A DNA stretch of 64,000 bases. It comes from Carnegiea gigantea (Eukaryota > Streptophyta > Magnoliopsida > Caryophyllales > Cactaceae). The position numbers and the translations under genes were made by a program. Shown piece by piece: positions 10,137-22,489 of this stretch; the stretch's first letter is position 1, and the number at the start of each line of letters is the position of its first letter. Location: NCBI GenBank assembly GCA_029747015.1, contig JAKOGI010000417.1, forward strand, positions 151,501 through 215,500, in the 5' to 3' direction. The notes beneath the pieces were generated by a model that saw only the letters and a program-made list of their open reading frames with translations, was not told where the DNA came from and did not search any database.

Positions 10137-13062
10137 TGTAACGCCCCAAATTAAACATGTTTCACTATTTATATTCTCCTTAATAAATCACTCAATTGTA
10201 ATCTGATAAATCCAATGATAGGGGCGTTACTACTGTCCCAAAGGACAAGGCTTGAAGTATGTATCCTGGAATAACATAGTTATACATAACCTCAACCATA
10301 CACATTCACACATGATCATCCATTCACAATCCAGTGTTAACCAATGTAAGGTTTATAAACCATAGTAAGATAATTCACCATGTAATCTACATCCTCATAC
10401 ACCGAAGAATTCAAAATACAGCTTTAAAGTATGCATATACTGTATCACCGCTGACTCATACAGATTTTCTCGGTCAACTTATCCTCTTCCGCTGCTTTGC
10501 TAGCATGTCTCTGAGCATTTGCCTAAAACAAAACATGAAAAATATTTCAAACTGTGAGCTGAAGCTCAGTACATGCATTCCCAAATTGTTAAATGATCAT
10601 TGAAACACCAGTTGGGCCTACTTTGCAATTCATTTTAAGTTTAAACAGTGAATGAGATGAATGTAAAACTGCATTGCTAGCTATTATCTGATAGTGAACC
10701 CCTTAATACTATTACGATCTATGGATAGGTGTACACCTACCAAGCCGATCAAGGACCTGGCCTGAAGCCGCACGGATAACTGAAGGGCGAATGCCCTATA
10801 GATGATAACTGACGGGGTCACTAATTAACTGATAAATCACTATATAAACTGATTCATTGATGTACTTACCAAAACATGATGATGTTGATAAATACACTCT
10901 GATTTTTAAAGATACAGGCAATGGACGTACCTGAAGTCTTTAAAATGATATTTCACTTGATAATACTTATGTGCAATGCAAACGATAGGCTAGGCCCTAT
11001 TTCTGTTTAAGAAATGTAATTATAGGTAAATGTAGTTAGTAAACCATATTCATGGACGTAATTTGTAACTTTAATGGAAATTGATTTATTTAAAAGGATT
11101 TCTACAATTCCAATAATTCAATATAAGGCAAGTTACACCAAGATGATCTGAAAAATAAATCAGTTAGGGTTATTGAACTTGAAAGACAACAAATTGAAAC
11201 AAAATAGATCATATTGGAATGATTGAGGTGATAATGAAAAGATTTTAATAGATATAAATGAAATATCGGTTTCTGATGTTTCTACAATGGATAATGGATA
11301 ATAGAAGGCTTAATGTCAGGAGAGGTATTGTGAGGTTCATAAAGGCTCAAATAACACCAGCTTGGTTTGATGGACACTGATTTTGAGTCATTACTCTCCT
11401 CACTTCCCAAATTTCATTTTCATGCTCATTTGACTTGGTTTTCAATCCAAGTAAGCTTCTATACATAATCACACTTGTTGAACTCACTACACTTTGTGAT
11501 TTCTTTGCAATACCTATAATTATATAGAAACTTCTAAAAATATTTTCAAATGTCACAATTTTTGTATTCACTCATGTTACCGTTTGACGGTCTGCATTAG
11601 AAAATCCATATCTTTCACTTCTAACCTCCAAATAGGATGTAAAACCCCAATATGAAAAGCTCATAACGTCCGTAAAACTTTTATTTAGGACACAAAGTAT
11701 GATTCACATAGTAAGGTCCCTAAAATTAGGGTAGAACACAAATGTGCACAATTTCAGTTTAATCTGCGCAGTCGTAGGAGAACGACCATAACTTTTTCAG
11801 CAGAACTTGGATTAAGGCAATTCAAAATGCACGTGAAATCTAACTCATTGACCTATCCACACACTAAAAATCACAAATTTTCAATGAGCGAATCAATACC
11901 AGTTGTTTCGTAAATTCCACTGTTCAAAACTGCTTCCAGTTTCGATGTATTCTGTGCAGTCTTCAGTAAAGTGGCCATAACTTTGTCCACACAATTCGCA
12001 ATTAAGTAATTCCAAATCCTATTGAAAGCTAGCTCATTAAGTTAGCAATACACCAAAAATCATAATTTTTTGTTGTGCCAAGCATTACCAGTTTTTTCCC
12101 AAATAGACACCTGTTTCAGGGTCTTTCACAGCCTATTGTCCACATTATAAACTCCCTTTTTCATATAATTCCCTCTGAAATCACTTATTAAGATTACCAA
12201 CAACTTTAAATCTATCTTTCATACCAAAGGTCACAACATTGAATTAAAGAACTCAAAGTTCATCATTTTCACATCAAGCTTGCATGATCATATATGATCT
12301 CAATCTTTGCTTGCTTTCAAGACTTAATCAACCACAATAAATCATTAAAGTAGCATCCAATTCTATCAACACAACATGATTCATGATCAAAACCAACATA
12401 AAACAAAGAATTTAACAAAGTTGGGTTAAGGTTTACCTCACTTCGAGCTTGAATAAAAGAAGATAGGGGTGGTGTATGATGCTTGTGGGAGTTGAGAGGA
12501 TGGCTGCTGGTGGTTGGGGTGGTGGCTGGTGGCGAGGCTGGTGGCGGCAGCAGCAAAAAGGGGATGGTGGTTGGTGGTTCCCATGAAGTAAGAAGAAGGG
12601 AGAGAAGTGAAGGCTTTGATGCTTTGTGATTTTTACTTGGTTGAAAAGTGATCTCAATCACTTGGCTGAAATTTATAAGCCCCCAAAAATATCTTTTGCT
12701 AATCATAATTAAATACAAATGATGGTAATTAGCTTAATTTAATTATACCAACTTGTTGGGCTTCAAATTGGGCCCAAATGAATTGGGCTTGGAAATAAAA
12801 CACTGTGTCGTGATAAAATTTTTGCGTAGCTCGAAATTAAATTTTTGTAATGTTATGAAAAATAATTGAATCTTTTACATCATAAATATCGAGGCCTACT
12901 ATCGATTTTCCCGATGATTTTTCGTAAAAGAAACTCGAATTGCACAGTGGAGCCCCAAATGAATTCTCTCAACCGAGATGATTAAATGAGATGAATAAAT
13001 GTGAAAAATTAATAATATAGCTTAATTAAATAAATAAACATGATTTAGGGTCGGGCTATTCA
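10137..13062 (-). repeat. Gypsy 5' LTR, 2.9 kb
   Basis: The LTR begins TGAATAGCCCGACCC at 13062 on the minus strand and ends GGGGCGTTACA at 10137. The last ~400 bp in window coordinates match 1-399. Its ends and length resemble the solo LTR at 34378-36918 (TGTAATAGTCCGACCC...GGGGCGATACA), so the two are related. The short reading frames inside (for example at 12317-12718) are not conserved genes. Confidence 0.88.
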
Positions 13063-13359
13063 GATATCATCATCTAGCACTCTTGTCATTCAAGCATGAT
13101 TCCTAATGAAAGTTTGTTTTCAAATGCAAACAATTTTCAGCAAAACGATTTATCTTAACCCATTAAATCAACCTTTTCTACTAACCAGACTTCTCAAGAA
13201 GAGAATTCCATTTGAGATAAACGAAATCAAATTTTAGATTAACGGAGTCTATCTTCATAAAGAGTTTTATCAAGATTATAATCAAATATACCGAGAATGG
13301 CTCTTTTATTATTTTTCTAAGCGTATGCAATCATTACTCAAAACTATTTATTACAATCA

Positions 13360-14125
13360 TGATAAAGCTTTATCTTGACCTCATTTTAGCCCCTAATTGG
13401 CCCCTTGTTCCATTGTTTTCATGTCTGAACTTTATAAGAAAGGGTCAAATTAACCTTCTTTGGTTCAAATTACATTCATTCAGTGGTTTTTTGGTATTTT
13501 CAGGACTTTATGCCAAGAAAATGAGAAATCTACTAATGTAGAGAGAAAAGAAGGCTACAGGGACATGTTTCACGATAAAGAGGAGGTTGGACGATGTTCC
13601 AACGGAGCGCCAGAGACTTGGCGCGGGCATCCTGTGCCAACGGGCACAACCGTGTCTATCATGGAGCCTAGACACTCATCCAGAGAATTGGCACGGGTAC
13701 CCTGTGCCGACTGGCACAGTCGTTCCACCCCCATTCCATCGCGACTTAATTGTTTTTCGAGTGCAGTTTTAAGGATATTTGTTATTTTTCCTTTGTGAGT
13801 ACTTGTCATAGGCGATTTCTAGGATTTGCTGCGGAGAGTTTCTCAATACTTTTTGGATTGATTTTGCAAGCATTGAAGATTATTCTACTTTCCTTCAGCG
13901 ATTTATTCAAGTTGTTCTCTCAATTCTCCCTTTATTCATCTCTATTCTTCTAGGGTTTTGCAATTGCAATGTTTGTTAAATTGGGCTTTATGATAGATGT
14001 TGTTAATATGATTCTAGGCTAATTTGCCCAACTTAGGTTTTGATTCATGCCGATTATGTATAGATGAATCATGAATTAGCCCCAACCCCTACTTGCCCCA
14101 TGTCTATGCATTTATGCTTGTTGCT
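13360..14125 (+). repeat. Left LTR (3'-truncated) of nested LTR element
   Basis: Aligns to 15886-16640 with many substitutions. It contains GC-rich near-palindromic blocks such as GGCACGGGTACCCTGTGCC around 13690-13710 inside otherwise AT-rich DNA. Confidence 0.8.
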
Positions 14126-15885
14126 CATTGGGTGAATTTGTGGATGATGCGTAGGATTTGAACGACATCTCTTGCATTTGCATCATATAGATAGCACTTC
14201 ATATAGTTTATTTGGCTGTTTCTGCATTTGTTCTCATTTAATAGAGCATGTAGTTTAGAGCATATAGGTTAAATTTTAAATCGCAAGAGAAATTATCGAG
14301 TTGGGCATTCTTAAGCTTTGCAGGTACCCATCCTTACCCTTCTCTTCATTATCCTCTATGTATTTTACTGCTTTGCTAGTTAGATTTATTGCTTTTGAAA
14401 ATTAGAAGAAATTGGAATAAAAGTTTGTGAAAACCCCTCCTATGATAACTATGCAAGGGGTACTGATTAATTCATCGAATAGATTGTTTGTTGAGGTCTG
14501 GTTTGTCTTGGTATAAAATTTTGCGAAACGATTTGACATCACCATCCGTAGTTATTTGGTCTTGTGTTGTGCACCACTCATCCTTGAGATTCATATACCT
14601 TGATATGATTGGCCTCAATACGTGGTATTCTTGAGTGAGTTATATTGATTGTTGTAGATTTTTCCCCTGAGATGTTCAGCCTATTGACTATCCTTTATAT
14701 ATAGTCTAATATTTTTCTTTCTTATGTGACTCATCCATGAACACATCTCTAGAACTTAAAATATTTCTCTTCGAGATCACATTTGGCAGGTGCATTATGT
14801 TAATATGATTGAGGTCCCCTTTGTTCTGCTTAACCACATGAGCCTAAAAGCTGCTCATCGATGTGAGTTATTCCCCTTGCTAACCCTTCGAGCCTTTCCC
14901 CTAGTCTATCATGGTACCTTATTCACTATACCTTTGGCCCATGCATAATCACCATTCCTTAGCCAAAGTCTAGTGGATGTAACACTTCTACATCTAGTTT
15001 GGTATGCTGTGAGATTAATTCCATCAATTTGGGTGCCCTCTATTTGTGGTACTTGTTCTGAAGGAGTATGAGTTGAGAGTTTGCATTTCCTATGTCACTC
15101 GAACTTTTGTTTTTGCTTCTTGAAAAAAAAGGGAAAAGAGAAAATCGAAAAGGAAAATTAAAAAGAGAAAAAAAAGAAAAAAATTGAAGGAAAAAAAAGA
15201 GGAGTCATCGATGAGTGTGTGACTTGGTATTTCATTCAATATGTTTAATCAACTCTTTTAGCATGGTTTCTTTTTCTGCGATTTGATCTCACTCTTAATA
15301 GAGGTGTGAAGTGAATTTTTGTTGTTCTAGAAGTGTTGCACTCCCTAGTCCTTTTGCTAGTAGCTCCACATTTACTATTATGATTCCCCTTCTCACCCCA
15401 TAACGTTAGCCCCATTACAACCCTCTTGAATGTCCTCATGATTGACATCTTTGCATTTTGTATGAGTGGTGGAGAATAGAGAACCTCGCTAAGCATATGG
15501 TACTTTGTGCGATTGGTTTGAGTATTGAGTGCACTTCTACATTCCAAACACATTGAGAGGAGTGTTTCACTTTGTTCCAAAGTGAGGTCCTACCGGTCAT
15601 ACTTACTCACTAGAATTGGGGATTGTTTTTTCCTGCTACGTGAGTCAATATTGGGTTGTTTGGTGTGTTACATCGAGGTCGGGTGATTTATAGGTGGTGG
15701 TGTCCATGCTATTTTGAATAATATTTTGAACTCCTCGACCAGGCCATCTTTGAAGCATGGCTTTTCAATCAATTACCTATTATCTCTTCTTTGAGGAGGG
15801 CATGTTTCGAGGTTCATCTCCCTTCTTCTGACCATTCATGAGTTAGTCTTGCTTAGTGACAAGCAAGAGATAAGCATGGGGGAGT

Positions 15886-17176
15886 TGATAAACCTTTATC
15901 TTGACCTCATTTTAGCCCTAGTTGATCCCTTGTCTCATTATTTTCATGTCTAATCTTGATAAGAAAAGGTCAAATTAACCTTCTTTGGTTTAAATTACGT
16001 CCATTCATTGGTTTTTCATATTTTCAAGAGTCATGCCAAGAAAACGAGAAATCTACTAATGTAGATAGAAAAGAAGGCTACGGGAACAAGTTTCACGGTA
16101 AAAAGGAGGTCGGACGATGTTTGAAGGGACCGCCAAAGACTTGGCACGGGCATCCTGTGCGAATGGGCACGACCGTGTTTATCATGGAGCCAAGACGCTC
16201 ATCCAGAGAATTGGCACGGGTACCCTGTGCCGAGTGGCACTGCCGTGCCACACCCATGTTGTCGCGACTTAATCGTTTTACGAGTGCAGTTTTAGGGATA
16301 TATGTTGTTTTTTCTTTGAAAGTACTTGTTAGAGATTATTTCTAGGGTTTGGTGAGAAGAGTTTTTTGGATTGATTTTGCAAGCATTGAAGATTATTCTA
16401 CTTTCCTTCAGCAATTAATTCAAGTTTGTTCTCTCAATTCTCCCTTTATTCATCTCTATTCTTCTAGGCTTTTGCAATTGCAATGCTTGTTGAATTGGGC
16501 TTTATGATTGATGTTGTCAATATGATTCTAGGCTAATTCTCCCAGCACAGCTTGGGATTAACGCCGATTATGTGTAGTTAAATCATGAATTAGCCCCAAA
16601 CCCTACTTCCCTATTGTTTGCGTTTATGTTTTCTACAATGCGCACCATGTGTTCGATGAAATGCTCAAAAGATCATTCATCCATTGTTATTAAGGTTTAG
16701 GGGATACCTAGCGTGACTTAGTAGACAATTAGGATTTTAATATGAAAATAATTAAGGTTCTAATTAGGATTCGAGATTATAGACCTTATAATCATCTAAC
16801 TTTTAATCCCATGAGAATAGGTGACTATAGTTCTAGGATTAGTCTTCGACCCTTGAGAGAGGAAGGAGATGGACTTTATTGACAACCTATCCACTCATAA
16901 TGCATGCTTGGGTTTGTTTGATGGCATTAGCAATTGATTTGCTAACATACTCATGTTGTTAATTCCAACCTGGGTGTTTTACCACTCTGTTATCTTATTC
17001 GAACTTTTAGTTATTATTCCTATCATTAGTTAACACTTCAATCTCCGATATTGATTGGCCTAGATTGAGTAGAGTAATTAGTCCTAGTAGTTGAATGCAA
17101 GTACCTTGTGGATTTGACCCGTACTTGCCGGTTGCTAGCTATAACTACCCATGCACTTGCAGTTTAAAACTCAACA
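15886..17176 (+). repeat. Right LTR of nested LTR element
   Basis: The complete 1291-bp LTR reads TGATAAACC...ACTCAACA. It follows a purine tract and is followed by the AATCA duplication. Confidence 0.82.
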
Positions 17177-18715
17177 AATCAATTGGGCAAACTCAAAGAA
17201 AATATAGCTCTCTTTGATTGGCTAGATAACTATCTTCCAAAACATCAACTTTCTATTCCTAAATACAATGAATCCATCTGTGCCATAAAACAAAATCTAT
17301 GGCATAATCTTATCCTAAAGAAACAATGTTTTCTATTCATACTTTATCAATCACTAAAAATAAAAATCCCTTTCTAAACAAGGAAATTCAAAATACTTTT
17401 GAAAAGTCGTCTTCAAAAGAAATATTTTATACTAATAAAACATCATGTACCAATCAACTTGACTATTCAGATTCCAAATCTATTACTATAGATAATTCAA
17501 ATCTTGTTCAAACCATTGAGCATAATTTCAATAAAACTTAAATTAGTAAATTATATGCACAAAATAGTAGATGGAAAATAAGAAATCCAAGTTAGTCATA
17601 TTATCCTAGGTGTAGCCCTCTGGATCTTTAACCTAAAGCTAATAAATCATTAATTCAATGTAGCTATGACTAAAATACTATTAATGAGTGGAATATAGAT
17701 GGAGAGTCAAAATATGAAATTGCCAATACTCTTCAGGAAGTAAGTTTTTATGCAACTTCATATATTGGAAAGGGAGCCTTTGTGGAAGATGCCGCAAAAC
17801 TCCTTGCTCCTGGCTTCACAAGTCAACCAAAAAATTGGTGGGATTATATTTTTACCGAACATGATAGGATGAATATCTTACACTATCAACTTTAAGGTTC
17901 AGTGGAAATCATTCAACATCCAAAAACCTCTGCTATCAAGACAATGATTATCTATAAGTTTGATGCGGTAGAATATCTTATTTACACCATAGTCACGTAC
18001 TTCATATGAATACTGAAGAATTGACATCGTTTCATTTAGAAATAATTTGAATTCTTATATGCCTAAGGCTAAGCGGTTACAAATGATATCAGGATACTTT
18101 CCTTACCTATGTCCTAGAAAGGAAAGGTGTCAATGAAAATTTTTGGAAAAAAAATTCATTTCTGGATTACCCACTTTGTTTTCCCATAGAATTAGACAAA
18201 AGTTAAGAGATCATTTAACAACAACATAAATACCATGGGATAGTGTAATTTGTGGCCACTTATTTACCTTTGTTTAAAAAAAAAAAAGGATTAGCCATTT
18301 GCAATGAACTAAGAATGCAAAATAAATGTCATTCTGAAAAGAAACTATTCCAAAATGAACTCAGGTCTGAATATTTTTGTCCCCCAAGATTTATGGCTCC
18401 TTCATCAATGAAGAAGAAACTTTCTAAAAAATCTTCAAAAAATTATCCCAAAAATTATGAAATTAAAAATCCATATTATCAAAATCCTGAGAAAACCTCT
18501 AAAGGTAACCTACCTAATGAAAAGAAAAATATACCAAGCACCTCTTAGACACAAGTCATAAGTGCCATCAAGGACACCATAAAGCCAATAAATATCCCTT
18601 AAAGGAGAAAATAATGAACATTGAAGATAAAAAAGCAAACTTCAAGAAATAATGCTTTCCCTTTAAATTCATGATGATTTGAATCTTTTCTTAATTTATG
18701 GCATATTTTTCATTA

Positions 18716-20450
18716 ACTCTCGTTATATTGACTTGCTTAGGAAGAGTGGGGTTACTTCGGATGATGAATTTAAAGGAAATAGGATGTCCCATAATAGTGG
18801 TATGGATACCATTTTGAGCTACCTTGAAAGGATAGATTTGATCAATAAAAGGAATGTCAAGGGTAACTTATTTTCTTATATTTTGGACAAGAATAAATAA
18901 AATTTTCAAACAATATTCTTTATAACAAATATAAACATTGGATAACTTGTATTCGATTTGTAGTGGAGCTCCATTAACGTTAAGAAGTTGTTCTTTTGTT
19001 CTTTCATAATGTTGGATGGAATTAGTGCTTCTTTAATGTAATTTTGGTCTGTAGCACTATCACACAGTGCTATTGATATTAACTCAAAATTATCTTTTAT
19101 TTTTAGAGTTATATAAATATTTCAATTTTGAAATTAATTTGATGAATGGCGAACGTGGATTCTTAGTCAGAATATGATTTTTGCTTGTTAATATTCTCTT
19201 GATTGCCATAAGAGTATGAGTGTTTTGAGTAGATGTAACTTTAAATATTTGTTCTTAAATTTTAGAATTGTTTGTACATAATTTTTTCCTTTTGCTGGCC
19301 ATATACCCAGTTTTGCCATATTTAAGTCAATTTATTTTTCAAGATATTTTTCTTCTTAAATTTGACTTCCTGGGATCTATACGACTATTTTTAAATTTCT
19401 CCATACAATAAATGCAGCTCTAAATTTTGGAAGTCCTTTGGAATTATTTTTGATAATTTGAATAGGATTTGGTTTATTTGACGGATTTAATTTTGAACCT
19501 AAATTCTTAGGTTGATTGTTGCAGGTGGGTTTATAAATACAAAGTATATGTTTTAGAGATGTAGATGTTTCTAACCTATGAAGAGCATGGAAATTTTTTT
19601 GAAATAATTCAATTTGTTTCTTGTTGTTGTTTCCCAAGTTTACTATAGGAATAGAAGAAATTTTTTTAATGGGTATGCTAAAAGGATTGAATAAATGTGA
19701 AGAATTGTTATAAGGGATTATGTTAACTTTGGAAGATTCGAATGAATAACTGCTACAATTCTCTCCTAATTGGGTTATTGTTGAATATAGCTAAGTAGCC
19801 ATAGCATGTAATGTTTGATTGGAATAGTTATTTTGTTCAACGATATCGCTTGTTTCATCGAGAATTTTTTGAGTTTCTTGGGAATCTTTTTCCCTCGCTT
19901 CCTCCTGGGATTTTTGAAATGGATTGCCCATTATGAAGTCATCTTTGGGCATAGAATAGATATGGCATGCAGTGGAGGATAAATGGAGATTGTTGATTGC
20001 TTTGTAATAGGATTGTGTCATATCTTTGTTTATCGTTCTACGGCAGAAATTGAAATAACGATGGATGATACTTTGGAATAGAAATTGGGTGTTTTTGCAA
20101 ATAGGTACTTAGCCAATCAAAGAAGTCTATATTTGTTTGATTTTGGCAAGTGGATTGTAGTAAATAATTTGAGTAATTGTTGCATATCCTTAGAAAAATG
20201 ATAAAAGCACTAGTATCTATGAGGATCGTTATAGCCCTACTAAAAATCCTTATTTGGATAAACTCTGTTAACTTGAAACTCAACTTTTATGATTTCATTT
20301 AATTTTGATGAGGTTTTCATTTGGGAAAAGGTAGGTTGTATGGCACATTCTTCAGATTGAGTATCGTCGTTAATGGCGGAAAATTTTCCCTTCTTGGCTT
20401 CCTCACTTGAAAATTTCTCGTGGCAAAGTAGCATTGCTTCGTTTTCTTTG
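18716..20450 (-). pseudogene. U1 minus-strand module: N-terminal region, zinc knuckle, protease-like (decayed)
   Basis: Read from 20434 leftwards, the N-terminal part has FQVNRVYPNKDF and DWLSTYLQKHPISIPKY, which parallels the plus-strand coat ORF (NRVYLNKEF, DWLDNYLSKHQLSIPKY). Next come a linker with VEQNNYSNQTLHAMAT (about 19840-19790) and a zinc-knuckle relic near 19335-19287 in which cysteines are lost. An aspartic-protease-like segment with IALCDSATDQNYIKEALI follows near 19080-19020. The C-terminal stretch reaches about 18720, abutting the plus-strand coat end tail to tail. The tryptophan-rich coat core is not seen in this module. The reading is broken by many stops. The virus-family call is by motif memory. 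Confidence 0.55.
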
Positions 20451-20499
20451 TTCTAGGTGCCCCCTGTTTAGCATCAATTTTCTTGAAAGACATTCAAGA

Positions 20500-21060
20500 A
20501 TGTTTTGTATTTTACCACAGAGATCATAACAATGAACTACATATTACTCCTTTCAAAGGAGCCCAATACAATGAGTACACAATCTTTATTCAATATACTC
20601 AATGTCTCTATCGTTCTTTTACATCCTTTTATGCATGTTTGAAAATAATCAAGTTTCACTGATCACTTTTACAAGAACTCTATGATCATAACCCTGGTAC
20701 CAACTGGTTATATACAGACGATATCCCTTTTTATGGCAAGTATATCACAAATTATTAGCGATCACATTGATCAGGGTGTCATTCACTTTATTCAATGAGT
20801 TATTTCTAATGCACACATTTGCCTAGCTAATGAATATTAGTTCTTCTACTTTAAGAGATCACCATAATATAGCTTTACCAAGTACCACACTCAACTGGTG
20901 CCCACTTGCATTCATGAGAACACATGCAACATATTATGCAAATATTCAAGCCTAAACCATAAGTAAGGGAACCATATGCAGCAACGTCCTACTTTAACAA
21001 ACCAGTCAATCATCAACTGTTGCAAATTGTTCGCGTACAATAGTTCAAGATCAGCCTAGC
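20500..21060 (+). pseudogene. U2 conserved unassigned ORF upstream of the promoter (decayed)
   Basis: Pieces conserved with U3 and U4 include NEYTIFIQYTQCLYRSFTSF near 20570-20630 and, further on, a region aligned with CPLAFMTTHPAYYANIQAY in U3. Several stops and shifts break it. Its place just before the leader promoter would suit the last ORF of a circular pararetroviral genome, or a movement-protein region, but I do not recognise a diagnostic motif, so the function is left open. It is divergently oriented relative to the minus module ending near 20450. Confidence 0.4.
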
Positions 21061-21173
21061 TACTATTCAAGTGCTTCAATAATTTCATCTTTTTAATATT
21101 CAAGTGTCAGAAATAATATTGTTTTACTGTTTGAATAATTTTCTTTTACTGTTCACTGAACTTTTTGGGCCTT

Positions 21174-21179
21174 TATAAA
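21174..21179 (+). promoter_or_regulatory. Conserved TATA box of U2 leader promoter
   Basis: TATAAA lies in the block TTTTTGGGCCTTTATAAAGG, which is conserved in U3 (27342) and U4 (32224) at the same place between the upstream ORF and the coat ORF. The block is preceded by repeated TTTACTGTT motifs. Confidence 0.5.
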
Positions 21180-21568
21180 GGTTCCATTGTCGCAACGTTG
21201 GAGTAGAACTTATATGCGTGCTATTCGTGTATCATTTTTCTATGTTGGCATCCCACACTTATCTTGTTATTCTTTCTTTACTTCTATCATGTTGCGAAAA
21301 AACATCTGTCAAGTTCAATAATAGTAAGTTTCAATTCAAGTTACCGTGCACTTTACTGTTTACCATTTGATTATAATTTTGTTGGAAGTTTACTATTTAA
21401 GTATTGTTCGTTCCTATTTATGCTCCATTGTTACTTATCTTTCATTCATTTCATTGAATTCATTTTTAAGTTACCATTCCATACTATTCATTTTAATATT
21501 CATCATTTACAATTTAAGTTTAGATACATTTCAAAATTAAAATCTATATATCCGGTCCTTTCCCCAAC

Positions 21569-21582
21569 TGATATCATAGCCA
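21569..21582 (+). other. Candidate initiator-Met tRNA primer site in the U2 leader
   Basis: TGATATCATAGCCA matches the plant initiator-Met tRNA complement TGGTATCAGAGCCA at 12 of 14 positions. It lies about 390 bp after the TATA box. The same site, further mutated, occurs twice in U5 (38443-38456 and 39122-39135). Such a site is expected in a pararetroviral leader. Confidence 0.5.
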
Positions 21583-21729
21583 CGTGACACTCAAGTCGCC
21601 ACTCAAGTGTTGTCTACCTAGTGTTAGTCTTGCTATGATTCACACCTAAATCCCTTAAGAGTAACCAAGGAATTTATCACTTAGCCAAAAGAATATTAAT
21701 TAACCCTTAGTGACATATAAATATGCTCA

Positions 21730-21808
21730 TTAAGGACTTAGATAAGTTGATCATTTGGCATGGAGGCTGTGTTGGTCAGCAGTGTTGGCCAGCCTCTGCG
21801 AGTCCTTA
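21730..21808 (+). promoter_or_regulatory. Leader stem-loop in U2
   Basis: The outer arms AAGGACT (21732-21738) and AGTCCTT (21801-21807) can pair. Inside them GAGGCTG (21763-21769) pairs with CAGCCTC (21790-21796). The same arms can be traced in both leader copies of U5. Large leader hairpins precede the first long ORF in pararetroviral RNAs. The role here is inferred. Confidence 0.45.
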
Positions 21809-22489
21809 GGGTGCCCTAGTAAGTCTATTTATTAGCCTAGTGATTGGAGGCCATGGCTATATAGGGTTAGAATGGAGGTTGTCCTAGTATGGTCCTGCAG
21901 CACATTGTTAGGTGATAAATGATGCTTTGTCTGTAATAAGCATAATTAGGTGTCATTTCATGTTGATTAATTTCTTTAGTTTAATAGATTATCTTGAGAC
22001 TAATCATCTTAACATCACGATAACATCATCTAGGACTCTTTTACATTCAAGCATAAGTCCTAATGAAAGTTTGTTTTCAAATGGAAACTATTTTGAGCAA
22101 AATGATTTCTCTCAACCCATTAAATCAACCATTTCTAATAATCAAAATTCTCAAGAAGAGAATTCCATCTGAGATAAACAAAATCAAATTTCAGATCAAT
22201 AGAGTCTATCTTAAGAAAGAGTTTTATGAAGATTACAATCAAATATACTGAGAATGGTTTTTTATTATTTTTGTACGTGTATGCAACCATTACTCAAAAG
22301 TAATTATTACAATCAATTGGGCAAACTCAAAGAAAATATAACTTTCTTTGATTGCTAAATAAGTATCTTTCAAAGCATCAACTTTCTATCCCTAAATACA
22401 ATGAATCCATCCGTGCCCTAAAACGAAATCTATGGCATAATATTATCCTAAAGAAACAATGTTTTCTATTCATACTTAATCTATCATTA

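Larger units (their letters stand above)
1..13062 (-). mobile_element. Ty3/Gypsy chromovirus-type (Tekay/Del-like) LTR retrotransposon, left end outside window
   Basis: The element lies on the minus strand. Its 5' LTR is 10137-13062, a primer site lies just inside it, the decayed gag-pol spans about 413-10120, a polypurine tract is at 400-412 and the start of the 3' LTR is at 1-399. The ends of the two LTRs (1-399 and 12665-13062) align almost base for base with about 20 differences, so the element is old but recognisable. The order protease, RT, RNase H, integrase, chromodomain-like tail is that of Ty3/Gypsy chromoviruses, and LTRs near 3 kb fit the Tekay/Del group. A Copia element is nested inside (802-5272). 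The other flank is outside the window, so a target duplication cannot be checked. Subfamily is an inference. Confidence 0.85.
13360..17176 (+). mobile_element. Non-coding LTR retrotransposon nested in U1
   Basis: The 3.8 kb element starts TGATAAAGC and ends ACTCAACA, flanked by the 5-bp duplication AATCA (13355-13359 and 17177-17181). Removing it restores the sequence found in sister units. The right LTR is 15886-17176 and is preceded by the purine-rich GGGGGAG. The left LTR matches it from 13360 to about 14125 and then diverges, so its 3' part, the primer site and any gag-pol are missing. The interior (14126-15885) has no protein motif that I can see, only A/G-rich tracts near 15120-15200. 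It is probably a deletion derivative of a Ty3-type element mobilised in trans. Confidence 0.85.
13063..18715 (+). pseudogene. U1 coat-like ORF of pararetrovirus-like unit (interrupted, decayed)
   Basis: The start was removed by the Gypsy insertion boundary at 13062. The N-terminal region (13063-13359) resumes at 17177 after a nested LTR element with GKLKENIALFDWLDNYL. It continues through linker residues SSSKEIFYTNKTS to the coat core, where GFTSQPKNWWDYIFTEHDR is read at about 17810-17870. Further on, IRQK and LAICNELRMQNKCHSEKKL (18290-18350) lead to a lysine-rich stretch and a zinc-knuckle relic at about 18552-18597 (HKCHQGHHKANK). Tryptophan pairs in this context followed by a basic region and CCHC motif are typical of pararetroviral coat proteins. 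Stops and frameshifts are numerous and no product is expected. Confidence 0.6.

Noticed and set aside
12317..12718. 133-codon minus-strand frame, Ser/Pro-rich
   Set aside because: Lies wholly inside the Gypsy LTR, and its end overlaps the segment repeated at 1-54; low-complexity composition and no family motif.
18679..18900. 73-codon plus-strand frame near the end of U1
   Set aside because: It lies antisense to the protease C-terminal region of the minus module, whose reading is conserved in U3. I treat it as a shadow.
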